Assembly: GCF_003194625.1 (NCBI RefSeq)
Contig: NZ_QHKX01000003.1
Coordinates: forward strand, 742,539-806,538
From: Nocardioides solisilvae
Lineage (GTDB): Bacteria > Actinomycetota > Actinomycetes > Propionibacteriales > Nocardioidaceae
Direction of reading: 5' to 3'
DNA length: 64,000 nucleotides
Every line of letters starts with the position of its first letter. Positions within the stretch are counted from its first letter, which is position 1. Below the pieces are notes generated by a model. That model saw nothing but the letters and a program-made list of their open reading frames with translations, did not search any database and was not told the DNA's origin. The translations under genes were made by a program, and so were the position numbers. Positions 1 to 8,223 of the stretch are shown here, in pieces.

Positions 1-710
1 CCCTCACCGCCCGAGACCCGACCGCCCGCCTGGCGGGAGAGGTTGCCGCCCCAGCCGCGGAGCCGCTGCTTCATGTAGGTGAGCTGGGCCAGCTCGACCT
101 GCGCCTTGCCCTCCCGCGACTTCGCGTGCTGGGCGAAGATGTCGAGGATCAGCGCGGTCCGGTCGACGACCTTGACCTTGAGCCGGTCCTCGAGGTTCCT
201 CAGCTGGCTCGGGGCGAGCTCGCCGTCGCAGATCACCGTGTCGGCGCCGGTGGCCGCCACGATCTCGCGCAGCCCGTCGACCTTGCCGCGACCGACGTAC
301 GTCGCCGGGTCGGGCTTCTGCCGCCGCTGGTAGATCGCGTCGAGCACCTCGGCGCCCGCCGTCTCGGCGAGCAGCGCGAGCTCGGCGAGCGAGTTCTCGG
401 CGTCCTCGACCGAGCCCTCGGTCCAGACCCCGACCAGCACGACGCGCTCGAGGCGCAGCTGACGGTACTCGACCTCCGAGATGTCCTCGAGCTCGGTGGA
501 GAGGCCGGCGACGCGCTTCAGGGCGTGCCGCTCGGCGAGGTCCATCGCCCCGGTGGTCTCCTCGGGGTCGGGCCCGCTCAGGTCGGGCTCGTCGTAGCCG
601 GCCTGGTCGTCGGGCTCGTCGTCGGCGTAGCCCGACTCGAAGTCGTCGCCGTCCCAGGCGCGGGTGGCGGCCAGCTCGTCGGCCAGGGAGAAGTCGCGTG
701 CGTTCGTCAT
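1..710 (-). CDS. hflX: GTPase HflX, N-terminal part (cut by window edge)
   Basis: N-terminal ~236 residues of the ribosome-associated GTPase HflX, read from an ATG at 708-710. After an acidic, poorly conserved leader of about 60 residues comes the HflX N-terminal domain, with family words such as GRGKVDGL, DGELAPSQLRNLEDR and AQVELAQL, ending in the glycine-rich RQAGGRVSGGE just before the G domain. The G1-G4 GTP-binding motifs lie beyond base 1. HflX splits stalled 70S ribosomes under stress (family knowledge). An AGGGTA/TACCCT hexamer at 720-725, 9 nt before the ATG, could be a -10 giving a 2-3 nt leader. Confidence 0.93.
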   Translation of the reverse strand, partial: MTNARDFSLADELAATRAWDGDDFESGYADDEPDDQAGYDEPDLSGPDPEETTGAMDLAERHALKRVAGLSTELEDISEVEYRQLRLERVVLVGVWTEGSVEDAENSLAELALLAETAGAEVLDAIYQRRQKPDPATYVGRGKVDGLREIVAATGADTVICDGELAPSQLRNLEDRLKVKVVDRTALILDIFAQHAKSREGKAQVELAQLTYMKQRLRGWGGNLSRQAGGRVSGGE

Positions 711-801
711 ATGCCCTTCAGGGTAGGTCCGGGCCGACCCGGTGGCGACCCGTTTTGTCCGTACCCACAACACCCGCGCGGCACCGGTTAGTCCCGAGGG
801 G

Positions 802-1611
802 TCACAGGTCGGTCTCGCCGCGCGCGACGACCACCGCGGGGCCGGTGAGCAGGACGTGGTCGTCCTCGGTCCACGTGACGTGCAGGGTGCCGCCCGGCAC
901 GTCCACCCGGTACGTCGTGGGGCGCGGGACGCCGTCCTGCCGCGCCGCCGCGACCATCACCGCACAGGCCCCCGTGCCGCAGCTGCGGGTCTCCCCCGAG
1001 CCGCGCTCGTGGACCCGCATCGCCACGTGCGCCCCCTCGCGCCGGACCACGAACTCCACGTTGACGCCGTACGGGTAGACCGCGCCGTCGTGGGACGGCG
1101 GGACCAGCAGCGGGCCGGCGTCGTCGAGGTCGTCGACGAAGGCCACGGCGTGCGGGTTGCCCATGTCGACGTGCAGCGCCGACCACGACCGGTCCCCCAC
1201 CTGCACCCAGGTCTCCCCCAGCACCTCGGGCACCCCCATGTCGAGGGTGACGAGGTCGCCGTCGACCGTGCAGACCTTGATCCCGTCGCGGGTCGCCACC
1301 GGCACCGGCTCGCCCGCCGGCACCAGCCCCTCGTCGACCAGGTGGCGCACGAAGACCCGCAGCCCGTTGCCGCACATCTCGCTGACCGACCCGTCGGCGT
1401 TGCGGTAGTCCATGAACCACTCCGGGTCGCCCGCACCGACCGCGGTCGTGCGCAGCACCCGCAGCACGCCGTCGGCGCCGAGGCCGGCCCGCCGGTCGCA
1501 GAGCGCCCGGACCCGGTCGGGGCTGAGGTCGCCGTGGACGGTACCGTCGTGGTCGGGCAGGAGCACGAAGTCGTTCTCGGTCCCGTGGCCCTTGAGGAAC
1601 GGATAGGTCAC
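802..1611 (-). CDS. dapF: Diaminopimelate epimerase
   Basis: 269-residue DapF, converting LL- to meso-diaminopimelate for lysine and peptidoglycan. Both active-site cysteines are visible: Cys80 in SEMCGNG and Cys211 in GETRSCGTGAC. The frame continues upstream to an ATG at 1686, but homology begins at the GTG (1609-1611, reading TYPFLKGHGTENDF), so I use that start. It shares its strand with hflX and miaA, a common actinobacterial neighbourhood. The secreted-protein gene at 1783 is divergent. Confidence 0.95.
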   Translation of the reverse strand: MTYPFLKGHGTENDFVLLPDHDGTVHGDLSPDRVRALCDRRAGLGADGVLRVLRTTAVGAGDPEWFMDYRNADGSVSEMCGNGLRVFVRHLVDEGLVPAGEPVPVATRDGIKVCTVDGDLVTLDMGVPEVLGETWVQVGDRSWSALHVDMGNPHAVAFVDDLDDAGPLLVPPSHDGAVYPYGVNVEFVVRREGAHVAMRVHERGSGETRSCGTGACAVMVAAARQDGVPRPTTYRVDVPGGTLHVTWTEDDHVLLTGPAVVVARGETDL

Positions 1612-1691
1612 CGGTCCAGTCTCGCACCCGAGCACCCGCCCGCGCGGCCCCCGGCCGCTGTCAAGGCGTCTGGACCCATGGACCAAACCCC

Positions 1692-1720
1692 TTGCATTGT
1701 GAACTACCTCTCAGTAGGTT
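1692..1720 (+). promoter_or_regulatory. Predicted sigma-70 type promoter
   Basis: TTGCAT (1692-1697), 17-nt spacer, TAGGTT (1715-1720), about 60 nt before the secreted-protein gene. The octamer GTAGGTTC occurs twice (1714-1721 and 1729-1736). This tract is clearly less GC-rich than the flanking genes. Confidence 0.5.
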
Positions 1721-1782
1721 CCTGCTCCGTAGGTTCGGTGTCTGGGAGGACAACCCGAGCCTCGTGTGGGAGGAGCATCAGC

Positions 1783-2451
1783 ATGGCGTTCTCACGCCTG
1801 GGCCGTCGGCTCGTCACGACCGTCACGACCGCCGTCGTCGGCGCGCTCCTCGCGGGGGGCGCTCCCCCGACGGCCGCCGCTCCCCCGACGCTCGACACGC
1901 TGGCGAGCGAGGACACGCTCTCGCTGCCGGTCTCCGGGCAGGTCTCGCTGGCCCGCGCCGAGGCCTCCGTCCCGCTGCCGACCGGCTCCCGGCTGCACGG
2001 CGAGCTCAACCCCGACTTCACGCTCTCGGGCGACCTCCTGGTCCCCCCGACGACCGTGCCCGTCCGTCTCGCCGGCACCCCCCACCACGGTGACGCCACC
2101 GCCGAGGTGCGCGTGGTGGCCACCGCGCCGACCGAGACCGTCTTCGCCGACGACGGCTCCGTGACCGTCCGGCACACCTTCCGGCTCGAGGTCCCCGCGT
2201 TCGTCCCCGACGCCTCCGGCACCAGCGTGGTCAACGAGACCTGCCGCACCGCGCCCCTCACCGTCGCCCTGCACGGCGACCGGTTCGACCTCTTCGAGTC
2301 GTTCACCCTCGAGGGCACCTTCGCGCTGCCGTCGTTCCGCGGCTGCGGCCGCTCCGTCCTGGGGCTCCCGGGCTTCCGCGACCTGCTCATGACCGACCTG
2401 CTCTCGGGCAGCGACAACACCCTGTCGCTCACCGTCGGCCCGCTCAGCTGA
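1783..2451 (+). CDS. Secreted protein of unknown function
   Basis: 222 residues. Residues 1-32 form a Sec-type signal peptide: an Arg-rich start, a hydrophobic TTVTTAVVGALLAGG core and an Ala-rich end. The mature part is beta-rich, with about 30 residues of VP/LPTGSRLHGELNPDFTLSGDL-type sequence, and has two Cys (in NETCRTAP and RGCGRS) that may form a disulphide. I recognise no catalytic motif and no named family. A GGGAGGAG ribosome site precedes the ATG, and a promoter is predicted at 1692-1720. Its 3' end overlaps convergent miaA by 8 bp. Confidence 0.8.
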   Translation: MAFSRLGRRLVTTVTTAVVGALLAGGAPPTAAAPPTLDTLASEDTLSLPVSGQVSLARAEASVPLPTGSRLHGELNPDFTLSGDLLVPPTTVPVRLAGTPHHGDATAEVRVVATAPTETVFADDGSVTVRHTFRLEVPAFVPDASGTSVVNETCRTAPLTVALHGDRFDLFESFTLEGTFALPSFRGCGRSVLGLPGFRDLLMTDLLSGSDNTLSLTVGPLS

Positions 2452-3373
2452 CGGCGGCCGCCGCCCGGACCGCCGCCACCGCCCGCTCCACCCGGTCGGG
2501 GTCGTCGAAGGCGACCCACCGGATCCGCGGGTCCTTGCGGAACCACGACTCCTGGCGCCGCGCGAAGCGCCGGGTGGCCACGACCGTGCGCCCGAGCGCC
2601 TCGTCGCGGGTCAGTTCGCCCCGCAGGTACGCCGCCACCTCGCGGTAGCCGATCGCGCGGGAGGCGGTCAGCCCCTCCTCCAGGCCCTCGACCAGCAGCC
2701 GCTCGACCTCCTCGACGAGGCCGTCGTCGAACATCTGCGCCACCCGCTGCGCGATCCTGGCGTCCAGGGCGGGCCGGTCGATGTCGACGCCCACCTGCAC
2801 GGTCGCCGGGTCGGCGTACTCCAGCCGCGGCAGGGTCGCGCTGAACGGGCGCCCGGTGATCTCCACGACCTCCAGCGCCCGGACGACGCGGCGCCCGTTG
2901 TCCACCAGGATCCCGGCCGCCGCCTGCGGGTCCACGTCGGCCAGCCGGGCGTGCAGCACCGCCGGCCCGACCTCGGCGAGCTCGGCCTCGAGCCGGCGTC
3001 GTACGGCCTCGTCGGTGCCGGGGAACTCGAACCGGTCCAGCACCGCGCGGGTGTAGAGCGCCGAGCCGCCCACCAGCACCGGCACCCGGCCACGCGCGCG
3101 CACCTCGGCGACGGTCCGGCGGGCCAGCGCCTGGAAGGTCGCCACGTCGGCCCGCTCACGCACCCCCATGAGGTCGAGCAGGTGGTGCGGGATCCCGCGC
3201 CGCTCGGCGGGCGGCAGCTTGGCCGTGCCGACGTCCATGCCCCGGTAGACCTGCATGGCGTCGGTGTTGACGACCTCGCCGCCGAGCCGCTCGGCGAGGT
3301 CGAGGGAGAGGCCGGTCTTGCCGGCTGCCGTCGCGCCCACCACGGCGACGACGGGCAGGACCTCGCTGGGCAT
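2444..3373 (-). CDS. miaA: tRNA dimethylallyltransferase
   Basis: 309-residue MiaA, which puts dimethylallyl on N6 of A37 in tRNAs reading UNN codons. P-loop GATAAGKT is at residues 13-20, followed by NTDAMQVYRGMDVGTAK, GGSALYTRAVLDRF and the C-terminal TRRFARRQESWFRKD tRNA-binding segment. The frame is open upstream, but homology starts at the ATG at 3371-3373. A CACACT hexamer 7 nt before the ATG fits a leaderless start. MiaB, which acts on the MiaA product, is encoded 2.3 kb away on the same strand. Confidence 0.95.
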   Translation of the reverse strand: MPSEVLPVVAVVGATAAGKTGLSLDLAERLGGEVVNTDAMQVYRGMDVGTAKLPPAERRGIPHHLLDLMGVRERADVATFQALARRTVAEVRARGRVPVLVGGSALYTRAVLDRFEFPGTDEAVRRRLEAELAEVGPAVLHARLADVDPQAAAGILVDNGRRVVRALEVVEITGRPFSATLPRLEYADPATVQVGVDIDRPALDARIAQRVAQMFDDGLVEEVERLLVEGLEEGLTASRAIGYREVAAYLRGELTRDEALGRTVVATRRFARRQESWFRKDPRIRWVAFDDPDRVERAVAAVRAAAAVS

Positions 3374-3423
3374 GGGGGCTAGTGTGCCAACCCGACCGGA
3401 GGCGACGAGGACGAGGAGGAACG

Positions 3424-3591
3424 ATGGGTTCCGTGGACGACCGCGACGACGCTCAGCAGCCCGAGCAGGCGGGCGAGGAGCAGACGCAGGACCGGCCGGC
3501 GACGACGCCGGAGCAGGACCCCGACCAGGTGCAGCGGCAGGGCCTCGCCCAGCCCGGCCCGCCGACCGATCCCCAGCACCCCACCGGCTGA
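3424..3591 (+). CDS. Small hydrophilic protein, probably disordered
   Basis: 55 residues, dominated by Gln, Asp, Glu and Pro, with no hydrophobic core, signal peptide or cysteine. A strong GAGGAGGAA ribosome site precedes the ATG at 3424. The stop codon is immediately followed by the GTG of the Nudix gene (3593), so the two are likely co-translated. First of three small acidic or proline-rich proteins around the Nudix gene. Function unknown. Confidence 0.65.
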   Translation: MGSVDDRDDAQQPEQAGEEQTQDRPATTPEQDPDQVQRQGLAQPGPPTDPQHPTG

Positions 3592-3592
3592 C

Positions 3593-4042
3593 GTGGACCG
3601 CTTCGTCGTCGTCCCCGCGTCTTACATCTTCCTGCTCCGCGAGCGGGACGGCGCGACCGAGGTCCTCCTCCAGCTGCGGACCGGGACCGGCTACATGGAC
3701 GACCACTGGGCCGCCGCCGCGGCCGGGCACGTGGAGCGCGGGGAGACGGCGTACGACGCGGCGCACCGCGAGGCGCTCGAGGAGCTCGGCGTCACCGACG
3801 TCGACCTGCGGATGGAGCTCACGATGCAGCGGACCCGGCACGACCTGCCGATCGACGAGCGGGTCGACTTCTTCTTCAGCGCCCGGTCGTGGACGGGCGA
3901 GCCACGGATCGTGGAGCCGGAGAAGTGCGCCGGGCTCGAGTGGTTCCGGGTCGACGCGCTGCCCGACCCGGTGGTGCCGCACGAACGATTGGCGCTGGCG
4001 AATCTGGGAACGGGTGTGAAGTACCTGACCTTCGGATTCTGA
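3593..4042 (+). CDS. Nudix hydrolase
   Basis: 149 residues with a complete Nudix box, GHVERGETAYDAAHREALEELGV (about residues 43-65), matching GX5EX7REUXEEXGU. The glutamates of REALEEL bind the metal. The family hydrolyses nucleoside diphosphates linked to another group; the substrate cannot be read from the sequence. The GTG start overlaps the stop region of the upstream small gene. The protein ends in KYLTFGF and is followed within 15 nt by the next small gene. Confidence 0.9.
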   Translation: MDRFVVVPASYIFLLRERDGATEVLLQLRTGTGYMDDHWAAAAAGHVERGETAYDAAHREALEELGVTDVDLRMELTMQRTRHDLPIDERVDFFFSARSWTGEPRIVEPEKCAGLEWFRVDALPDPVVPHERLALANLGTGVKYLTFGF

Positions 4043-4057
4043 ACCAGGAGCACCCCC

Positions 4058-4309
4058 ATGGACGCCCAGATCGGCAAGCAACCCGAACCCACGACGGAGG
4101 AGCCCGAGCTCCACCCGGGCGGCGTCGACGCGGTGATCCCCGACGAGCCGGGCGGCCCGGTCCCCCACGACCTGGACCCCGACGACAACGCGGCCGTCGA
4201 GGACGTGCTCCCCGACGAGATCTCCGAGCCCGACGACGAGAAGGAGCAGGCGCCCGACGACGGCAAGGTCTCGGGCGAGGACACCACCGAGGACGAGCCC
4301 CCGGCATGA
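4058..4309 (+). CDS. Small very acidic protein, probably disordered
   Basis: 83 residues, roughly one third Asp/Glu, rich in Pro, with no Cys, aromatic core or membrane segment. An AGGAG ribosome site lies 8 nt before the ATG. The stop overlaps the start of the next gene (ATGA at 4306-4309), indicating coupled translation. Actinobacteria encode many such hydrophilic, stress-type proteins, but I cannot assign a function. Confidence 0.65.
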   Translation: MDAQIGKQPEPTTEEPELHPGGVDAVIPDEPGGPVPHDLDPDDNAAVEDVLPDEISEPDDEKEQAPDDGKVSGEDTTEDEPPA

Positions 4310-4644
4310 GCGGGGACGAGCGCACCGGCGACCGGCCCCCCGGCGACGACCTGAACCCCGGCCGCGACCCCGGGGCCGTCGACCCCGACGTCGCGGAGGT
4401 CCTGCAGGGCTCCAACCCCTCGGCCGGCGGCGACGACCGGCTGGCCGGCGGCATGGGCCTGAGCAGCGAGCGGGTCGGGCACGCCGGCCCCGGCCAGGAG
4501 GCGACCGACGGCCTGCGCGACGTCGCGCCCCACCCGGTCGACCCCGCCGACGCCCCGCCCGAGCAGTCCGCAGGGGGCGAGGAGCCGAAGCCGGTCGGAA
4601 TCCCGCCGAAGCAGGCCCCCGACGCGGACGACGTGGGCCGCTGA
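4306..4644 (+). CDS. Small Gly/Pro/Asp-rich protein
   Basis: 112 residues starting at the ATG that overlaps the previous stop. Composition is Gly, Pro and Asp rich with low hydrophobicity. The only ordered-looking stretch is DPDVAEVLQGSNPSAGGDDRLAGGMGLSSERVG in the middle. No known family recognised. It ends 12 nt before a long palindrome (4656-4706) that could terminate the whole 3424-4644 run. Confidence 0.6.
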   Translation: MSGDERTGDRPPGDDLNPGRDPGAVDPDVAEVLQGSNPSAGGDDRLAGGMGLSSERVGHAGPGQEATDGLRDVAPHPVDPADAPPEQSAGGEEPKPVGIPPKQAPDADDVGR

Positions 4645-4655
4645 CCCTGACTCAG

Positions 4656-4706
4656 GGGTTTGTGCTCCGGATGTGCCACCAGGTGACCCATCGGGAGCAC
4701 AAACCC
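4656..4706. repeat. Palindromic repeat, copy A (possible terminator)
   Basis: Arms GGGTTTGTGCTCC (4656-4668) and GGAGCACAAACCC (4694-4706) pair perfectly, and the inner GATGTGCCACC and GGTGACCCATC continue the pairing with two mismatches, giving a near-complete hairpin. The 47-bp core 4659-4705 recurs at 5647-5693 with two differing bases (4681-4682). It lies between the small-protein run and the AbiEi-like gene. Confidence 0.85.
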
Positions 4707-4781
4707 TGGGGATGACGTGCTGGTCCACAGCCCCGGCAAGGGCGCCGAGCGTGGCCGACCGGTCTCGGCGAGGCTCAGGCC

Positions 4782-5630
4782 GTGCCCACGGACCACTTCG
4801 CCGAGCTTCTTGCCCTCCAGTGCGGCGTCGTCTCCCGCCGCCAGGCCCTCGAGGCCGGGCTCCAGCCGCACGACCTGCGGAGGCTCGAGCGTCGACGGGA
4901 GCTGACCTGCCTCCTGCCACGGGTCTACGTCGCCCACACCGGGGAGCCGACCTGGGTGCAGCGAGCCTGGGCGGGGGTCCTCTTCGCGTGGCCCGGCGCG
5001 CTCTGCGACGGCTCGGCACTGCGCGTGCCCGACGGCCCGGGTCGACGCACGCACGACCCGGCCGTCATCCACGTCGCCGTCGAGCGTGAGCGGGACCTCG
5101 ACCTGCCGCCGGGCCTCCGCCTCCACCGGGTGGCCGACCTGACGCCGAAGGTGCAGTGGAACCTCGCGCCGCCCCGGATGCGCACCGAGTACGCCGTGCT
5201 GCGGGCGGGCTGGGCCGACCTGGACCGACTGCCGAGGAGGCGGTTCATCGCGCAGGTGCTCGACGACGTGGCCGACGGGGCCTGCTCGGTGCTGGAGCAC
5301 GGCTACGTCCACCGGGTCGAGCGGCCGCACGGCCTGCCGTCGGCGGGACGCCAGGTGCGGGAGTCGCTGCGCGGGCCGGTCTACCGGGACGTGGAGTACC
5401 GGGCCCAGGGCGTGCTGGTGGAGATCGACGGACGCCTCTTCCACGACTCCGCAGCAGCCCGGCACCGCGACCTCGAACGCGACCTCGACGCCGCCGTGAC
5501 GGGCCGGGTCACGGTCCGCCTCGGCTGGGGCCAGGTCTTCGGGACCCCCTGCCGCACGGCCGACCGGGTCGCGGCCCTCCTCACGGCGCGCGGGTGGACG
5601 GGGACGCCCCGCTCCTGTCCGGACTGCTGA
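4782..5630 (+). CDS. AbiEi-type N-terminal HTH fused to DUF559-like nuclease-fold C-terminus
   Basis: 282 residues from a GTG. Residues 1-50 resemble the AbiEi_4 winged-helix seen in type IV toxin-antitoxin antitoxins (LLALQCGVVSRRQALEAG...LPRVYV). The C-terminal ~90 residues resemble DUF559/Vsr-like proteins of the PD-(D/E)XK fold: D203, then E214-I-D216 in VLVEIDGRLFHD, then an RDLERDLDAA helix. Databases usually name such proteins 'AbiEi family antitoxin', yet no AbiEii-like toxin gene is adjacent. A cryptic nuclease is an alternative. The gene is bracketed by two copies of one palindromic repeat. Confidence 0.75.
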   Translation: MPTDHFAELLALQCGVVSRRQALEAGLQPHDLRRLERRRELTCLLPRVYVAHTGEPTWVQRAWAGVLFAWPGALCDGSALRVPDGPGRRTHDPAVIHVAVERERDLDLPPGLRLHRVADLTPKVQWNLAPPRMRTEYAVLRAGWADLDRLPRRRFIAQVLDDVADGACSVLEHGYVHRVERPHGLPSAGRQVRESLRGPVYRDVEYRAQGVLVEIDGRLFHDSAAARHRDLERDLDAAVTGRVTVRLGWGQVFGTPCRTADRVAALLTARGWTGTPRSCPDC

Positions 5631-5646
5631 GCCCCTTCGAGCGCTC

Positions 5647-5693
5647 TTTGTGCTCCGGATGTGCCACCGAGTGACCCATCGGGAGCACAAACC
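5647..5693. repeat. Palindromic repeat, copy B (possible bidirectional terminator)
   Basis: Differs from 4659-4705 at only two adjacent bases (5669-5670, in the hairpin tip). Arms TTTGTGCTCC (5647-5656) and GGAGCACAAA (5682-5691). It sits in the 76-bp gap between the convergent AbiEi-like gene and miaB, where it could terminate both. Confidence 0.85.
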
Positions 5694-5706
5694 GAGCGAG
5701 GGCGGG

Positions 5707-7233
5707 TCAGCCGCAGGCGGGCGCCGGGGGCAGGGGGGCGGGGACGCCGACCGACGGCATGCCGAGCCCGACGCCGGCGGGCGCGGGGGCCGCCGTACGC
5801 CGCTCCCACGCGTCGCCGGCGCGGGTCCGGCGCACCGCGAGCACGGGTCCGTCGGCGACGAGGTGGTGCGGCGCGGCGTAGGTGACCTTGACCGTGACCA
5901 TGTCGCCGGGGCGGGGGGCCTGGCCGCCGACGCCGGAGAAGTCGGCCTCGAAGTGGACGAGCCGGTTGTCGGGCCCGCGGCCCGAGAGGCGCGCGGTGGC
6001 GGCGTCCTTGCGCCCCTCCCCCTCCGACACCATCAGCTCGACGACCTGGCCGACGCGCTTCTTGTTCTCCTCCCAGGCGACCTCCTCGACGAGGGCGACG
6101 AGCCGCTGGTAGCGGTCCTTCACCACGTCGGGCGGCACCTGGTCGGGCATCGTCGCGGCCGGCGTGCCGGGGCGGATGGAGTACTGGAACGTGTAGGCCT
6201 GCGCGAACCTGGCGCGACGGACCACCTCCAGGGTGGCCCGGAAGTCCTCCTCCGTCTCGCCGGGGAAGCCGACGATGATGTCGGTCGAGATCGCGGCGTC
6301 GGGCATGGCGGCGCGGACCCGGTCGAGGATGCCGAGGAACTTCGCCTGCCGGTAGGAGCGACGCATCGCCCGCAGCACCGCGTCGGAACCCGACTGCAGC
6401 GGCATGTGCAGCTGGGGCATCACGTTCGGGGTCTGGGCCATCGCCTCGATCACGTCGTCGGAGAACTCCGCCGGGTGGGGCGAGGTGAAGCGAACCCGCT
6501 CCAGGCCCTCGATCTCGCCGCAGGCGCGCAGCAGCTTGGAGAAGGCCTGGCGGTCGCCGAACTCGACGCCGTAGGCGTTGACGTTCTGGCCCAGCAGGGT
6601 CACCTCGGTGACGCCCTCGGCGACCAGGGCGCGGACCTCGGCGAGGATGTCGCCGGGGCGCCGGTCCTGCTCCTTGCCGCGCAGCGACGGCACAATGCAG
6701 AAGGTGCAGGTGTTGTTGCAGCCGACCGAGATCGAGACCCACGCGGCGTAGGCGGAGTCGCGCTTGGTGGGCAGCGTGGACGGGAAGACCGAGAGCGACT
6801 CGAGGATCTCGACCTGCGCCTCCTCCTGCGACCGGGCGCGGTCGAGCAGGGCGGGCAGCGAGCCGATGTTGTGGGTGCCGAAGACGACGTCGACCCACGG
6901 GGCCCGCTTGACGATCGTGTCGCGGTCCTTCTGCGCCATGCAGCCGCCGACGGCGATCTGCATGCCGGGCTTCTTCGCCTTGACCGGCGCGAGGTGGCCG
7001 AGGTTGCCGTAGAGCCGGTTGTCGGCGTTCTCGCGGACCGCGCAGGTGTTGAAGACGACCACGTCGGCCTGCTCGCCGGCCGGCGCGGCGGCGTACCCCG
7101 CGTCCTCCAGCAGGCCCGTGAGCCGCTCGGAGTCGTGGACGTTCATCTGGCAGCCGTAGGTGCGGACCTCGTAGGTGCGGGCGTGCGTCTCGGTGCCGAG
7201 CGGGCGCGGGTCGGTGCTGGGCGTGGCAGTCAT
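5707..7233 (-). CDS. miaB: tRNA-2-methylthio-N6-dimethylallyladenosine synthase
   Basis: 508-residue radical-SAM methylthiotransferase that thiomethylates i6A37. The N-terminal UPF0004 domain holds the auxiliary-cluster cysteines (about C28, C64, C98). The radical-SAM motif is C172-NNT-C176-TF-C179. A TRAM-like domain follows (about 385-450). The last ~45 residues are an Ala/Pro/Gly-rich tail beyond the usual MiaB end. Divergent from the glu operon. Works on the product of MiaA (2444-3373). Confidence 0.96.
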   Translation of the reverse strand: MTATPSTDPRPLGTETHARTYEVRTYGCQMNVHDSERLTGLLEDAGYAAAPAGEQADVVVFNTCAVRENADNRLYGNLGHLAPVKAKKPGMQIAVGGCMAQKDRDTIVKRAPWVDVVFGTHNIGSLPALLDRARSQEEAQVEILESLSVFPSTLPTKRDSAYAAWVSISVGCNNTCTFCIVPSLRGKEQDRRPGDILAEVRALVAEGVTEVTLLGQNVNAYGVEFGDRQAFSKLLRACGEIEGLERVRFTSPHPAEFSDDVIEAMAQTPNVMPQLHMPLQSGSDAVLRAMRRSYRQAKFLGILDRVRAAMPDAAISTDIIVGFPGETEEDFRATLEVVRRARFAQAYTFQYSIRPGTPAATMPDQVPPDVVKDRYQRLVALVEEVAWEENKKRVGQVVELMVSEGEGRKDAATARLSGRGPDNRLVHFEADFSGVGGQAPRPGDMVTVKVTYAAPHHLVADGPVLAVRRTRAGDAWERRTAAPAPAGVGLGMPSVGVPAPLPPAPACG

Positions 7234-7268
7234 GGCAGGTCAAGGGTACGGCGACGCGCTGGGTCGCT

Positions 7269-7297
7269 CGAATCGTTCCGGCCGAGGTCACGATTCG
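7269..7297. promoter_or_regulatory. Perfect inverted repeat between miaB and gluA
   Basis: CGAATCGT (7269-7276) and ACGATTCG (7290-7297) are perfect 8-bp arms 13 nt apart, in the 122-bp divergent gap. Position and symmetry suit a dimeric regulator of the glu operon or miaB, but no regulator gene is adjacent. Confidence 0.35.
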
Positions 7298-7342
7298 GCC
7301 AACCCGCCGGGTCGGGGGGTGCCCTGTGTCACAGCAGGTGGA

Positions 7343-7348
7343 TAGGTT
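7343..7348 (+). promoter_or_regulatory. Leaderless-type -10 element of gluA
   Basis: TAGGTT, 7 nt before the ATG at 7356, which has no ribosome site. Transcription would start at or one base before the start codon. Supports 7356 rather than the in-frame GTG at 7326. Confidence 0.45.
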
Positions 7349-7355
7349 GCCCCCT

Positions 7356-8150
7356 ATGACCGAGACTCCCGCGGGATCCCCGGCCGCCGACGCCCCGATG
7401 CCGAAGCCGACCGACGAGCCGCTCGTCGTCCTCGAGGGCGTGAACAAGTGGTTCGGGCAGCTGCACGTGCTGCAGGACATCGACCTGACCATCCACCGCG
7501 GCGAGGTCGTCGTGGTGATCGGGCCCTCGGGCTCCGGCAAGTCGACGCTGTGCCGGGCGATCAACCGGCTCGAGACGATCGACAAGGGCACGATCACGCT
7601 CGACGGGCAGCCGCTCCCCCAGGAGGGGAAGGCGCTCGCCAACCTGCGCGCCGAGGTCGGGATGGTCTTCCAGTCCTTCAACCTCTTCGCCCACAAGACG
7701 ATCCTCGAGAACGTCATGCTCGGCCCGGTCAAGGTCCGCGGCAAGGACAAGGCCGAGGCCGAGAAGCGGGCCATGGAGCTGCTCGAGCGGGTCGGCGTCG
7801 CCCACCAGGCGCAGAAGTACCCGGCTCAGCTCTCCGGCGGCCAGCAGCAGCGCGTGGCGATCGCCCGGGCGCTGGCGATGGAGCCCAAGGTGATGCTGTT
7901 CGACGAGCCCACCTCGGCCCTGGACCCCGAGATGATCAAGGAGGTCCTCGACGTCATGGTCGACCTCGCGCGCCGCGGGATGACCATGGTCGTGGTGACC
8001 CACGAGATGGGCTTCGCCCGGACGGCAGGCGACCGGGTGGTCTTCATGGCCGACGGCGCGATCGTCGAGCAGAACACCCCCGAGGAGTTCTTCACGAACC
8101 CGACCTCCGACCGGGCCAAGGACTTCCTCGGCAAGATCCTCAAGCACTGA
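7356..8150 (+). CDS. gluA: Amino-acid (glutamate-type) ABC transporter, ATP-binding protein
   Basis: 264 residues. Walker A GPSGSGKS (56-63), Q-loop in VFQSFNLF, signature LSGGQ (159-163), Walker B VMLFDEP (179-185) and H-loop VVTHEMGFA are all intact. Closest family is the polar amino acid importer ATPases (GluA/GlnQ). First gene of a four-gene operon with its own binding protein and two permeases. Glutamate is the likely substrate by similarity to GluABCD, but glutamine or aspartate is possible. Confidence 0.93.
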   Translation: MTETPAGSPAADAPMPKPTDEPLVVLEGVNKWFGQLHVLQDIDLTIHRGEVVVVIGPSGSGKSTLCRAINRLETIDKGTITLDGQPLPQEGKALANLRAEVGMVFQSFNLFAHKTILENVMLGPVKVRGKDKAEAEKRAMELLERVGVAHQAQKYPAQLSGGQQQRVAIARALAMEPKVMLFDEPTSALDPEMIKEVLDVMVDLARRGMTMVVVTHEMGFARTAGDRVVFMADGAIVEQNTPEEFFTNPTSDRAKDFLGKILKH

Positions 8151-8223
8151 CCCCCGTCGCGCCGCTCGGGCGGACGACACCGGACGCACCACTCATCAAC
8201 CGAAGAAGAACGAGGGAGAGAGC

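Noticed and set aside
742..2451. Long plus-strand open frame (569 codons) over dapF
   Set aside because: Its first part is antisense to dapF, with Arg/His/Val-rich composition and no homology; only the part from 1783 is a gene.
4782..5630. Complete type IV toxin-antitoxin system
   Set aside because: Only the AbiEi-like part is present; neighbours are small acidic proteins and miaB, with no nucleotidyltransferase toxin.
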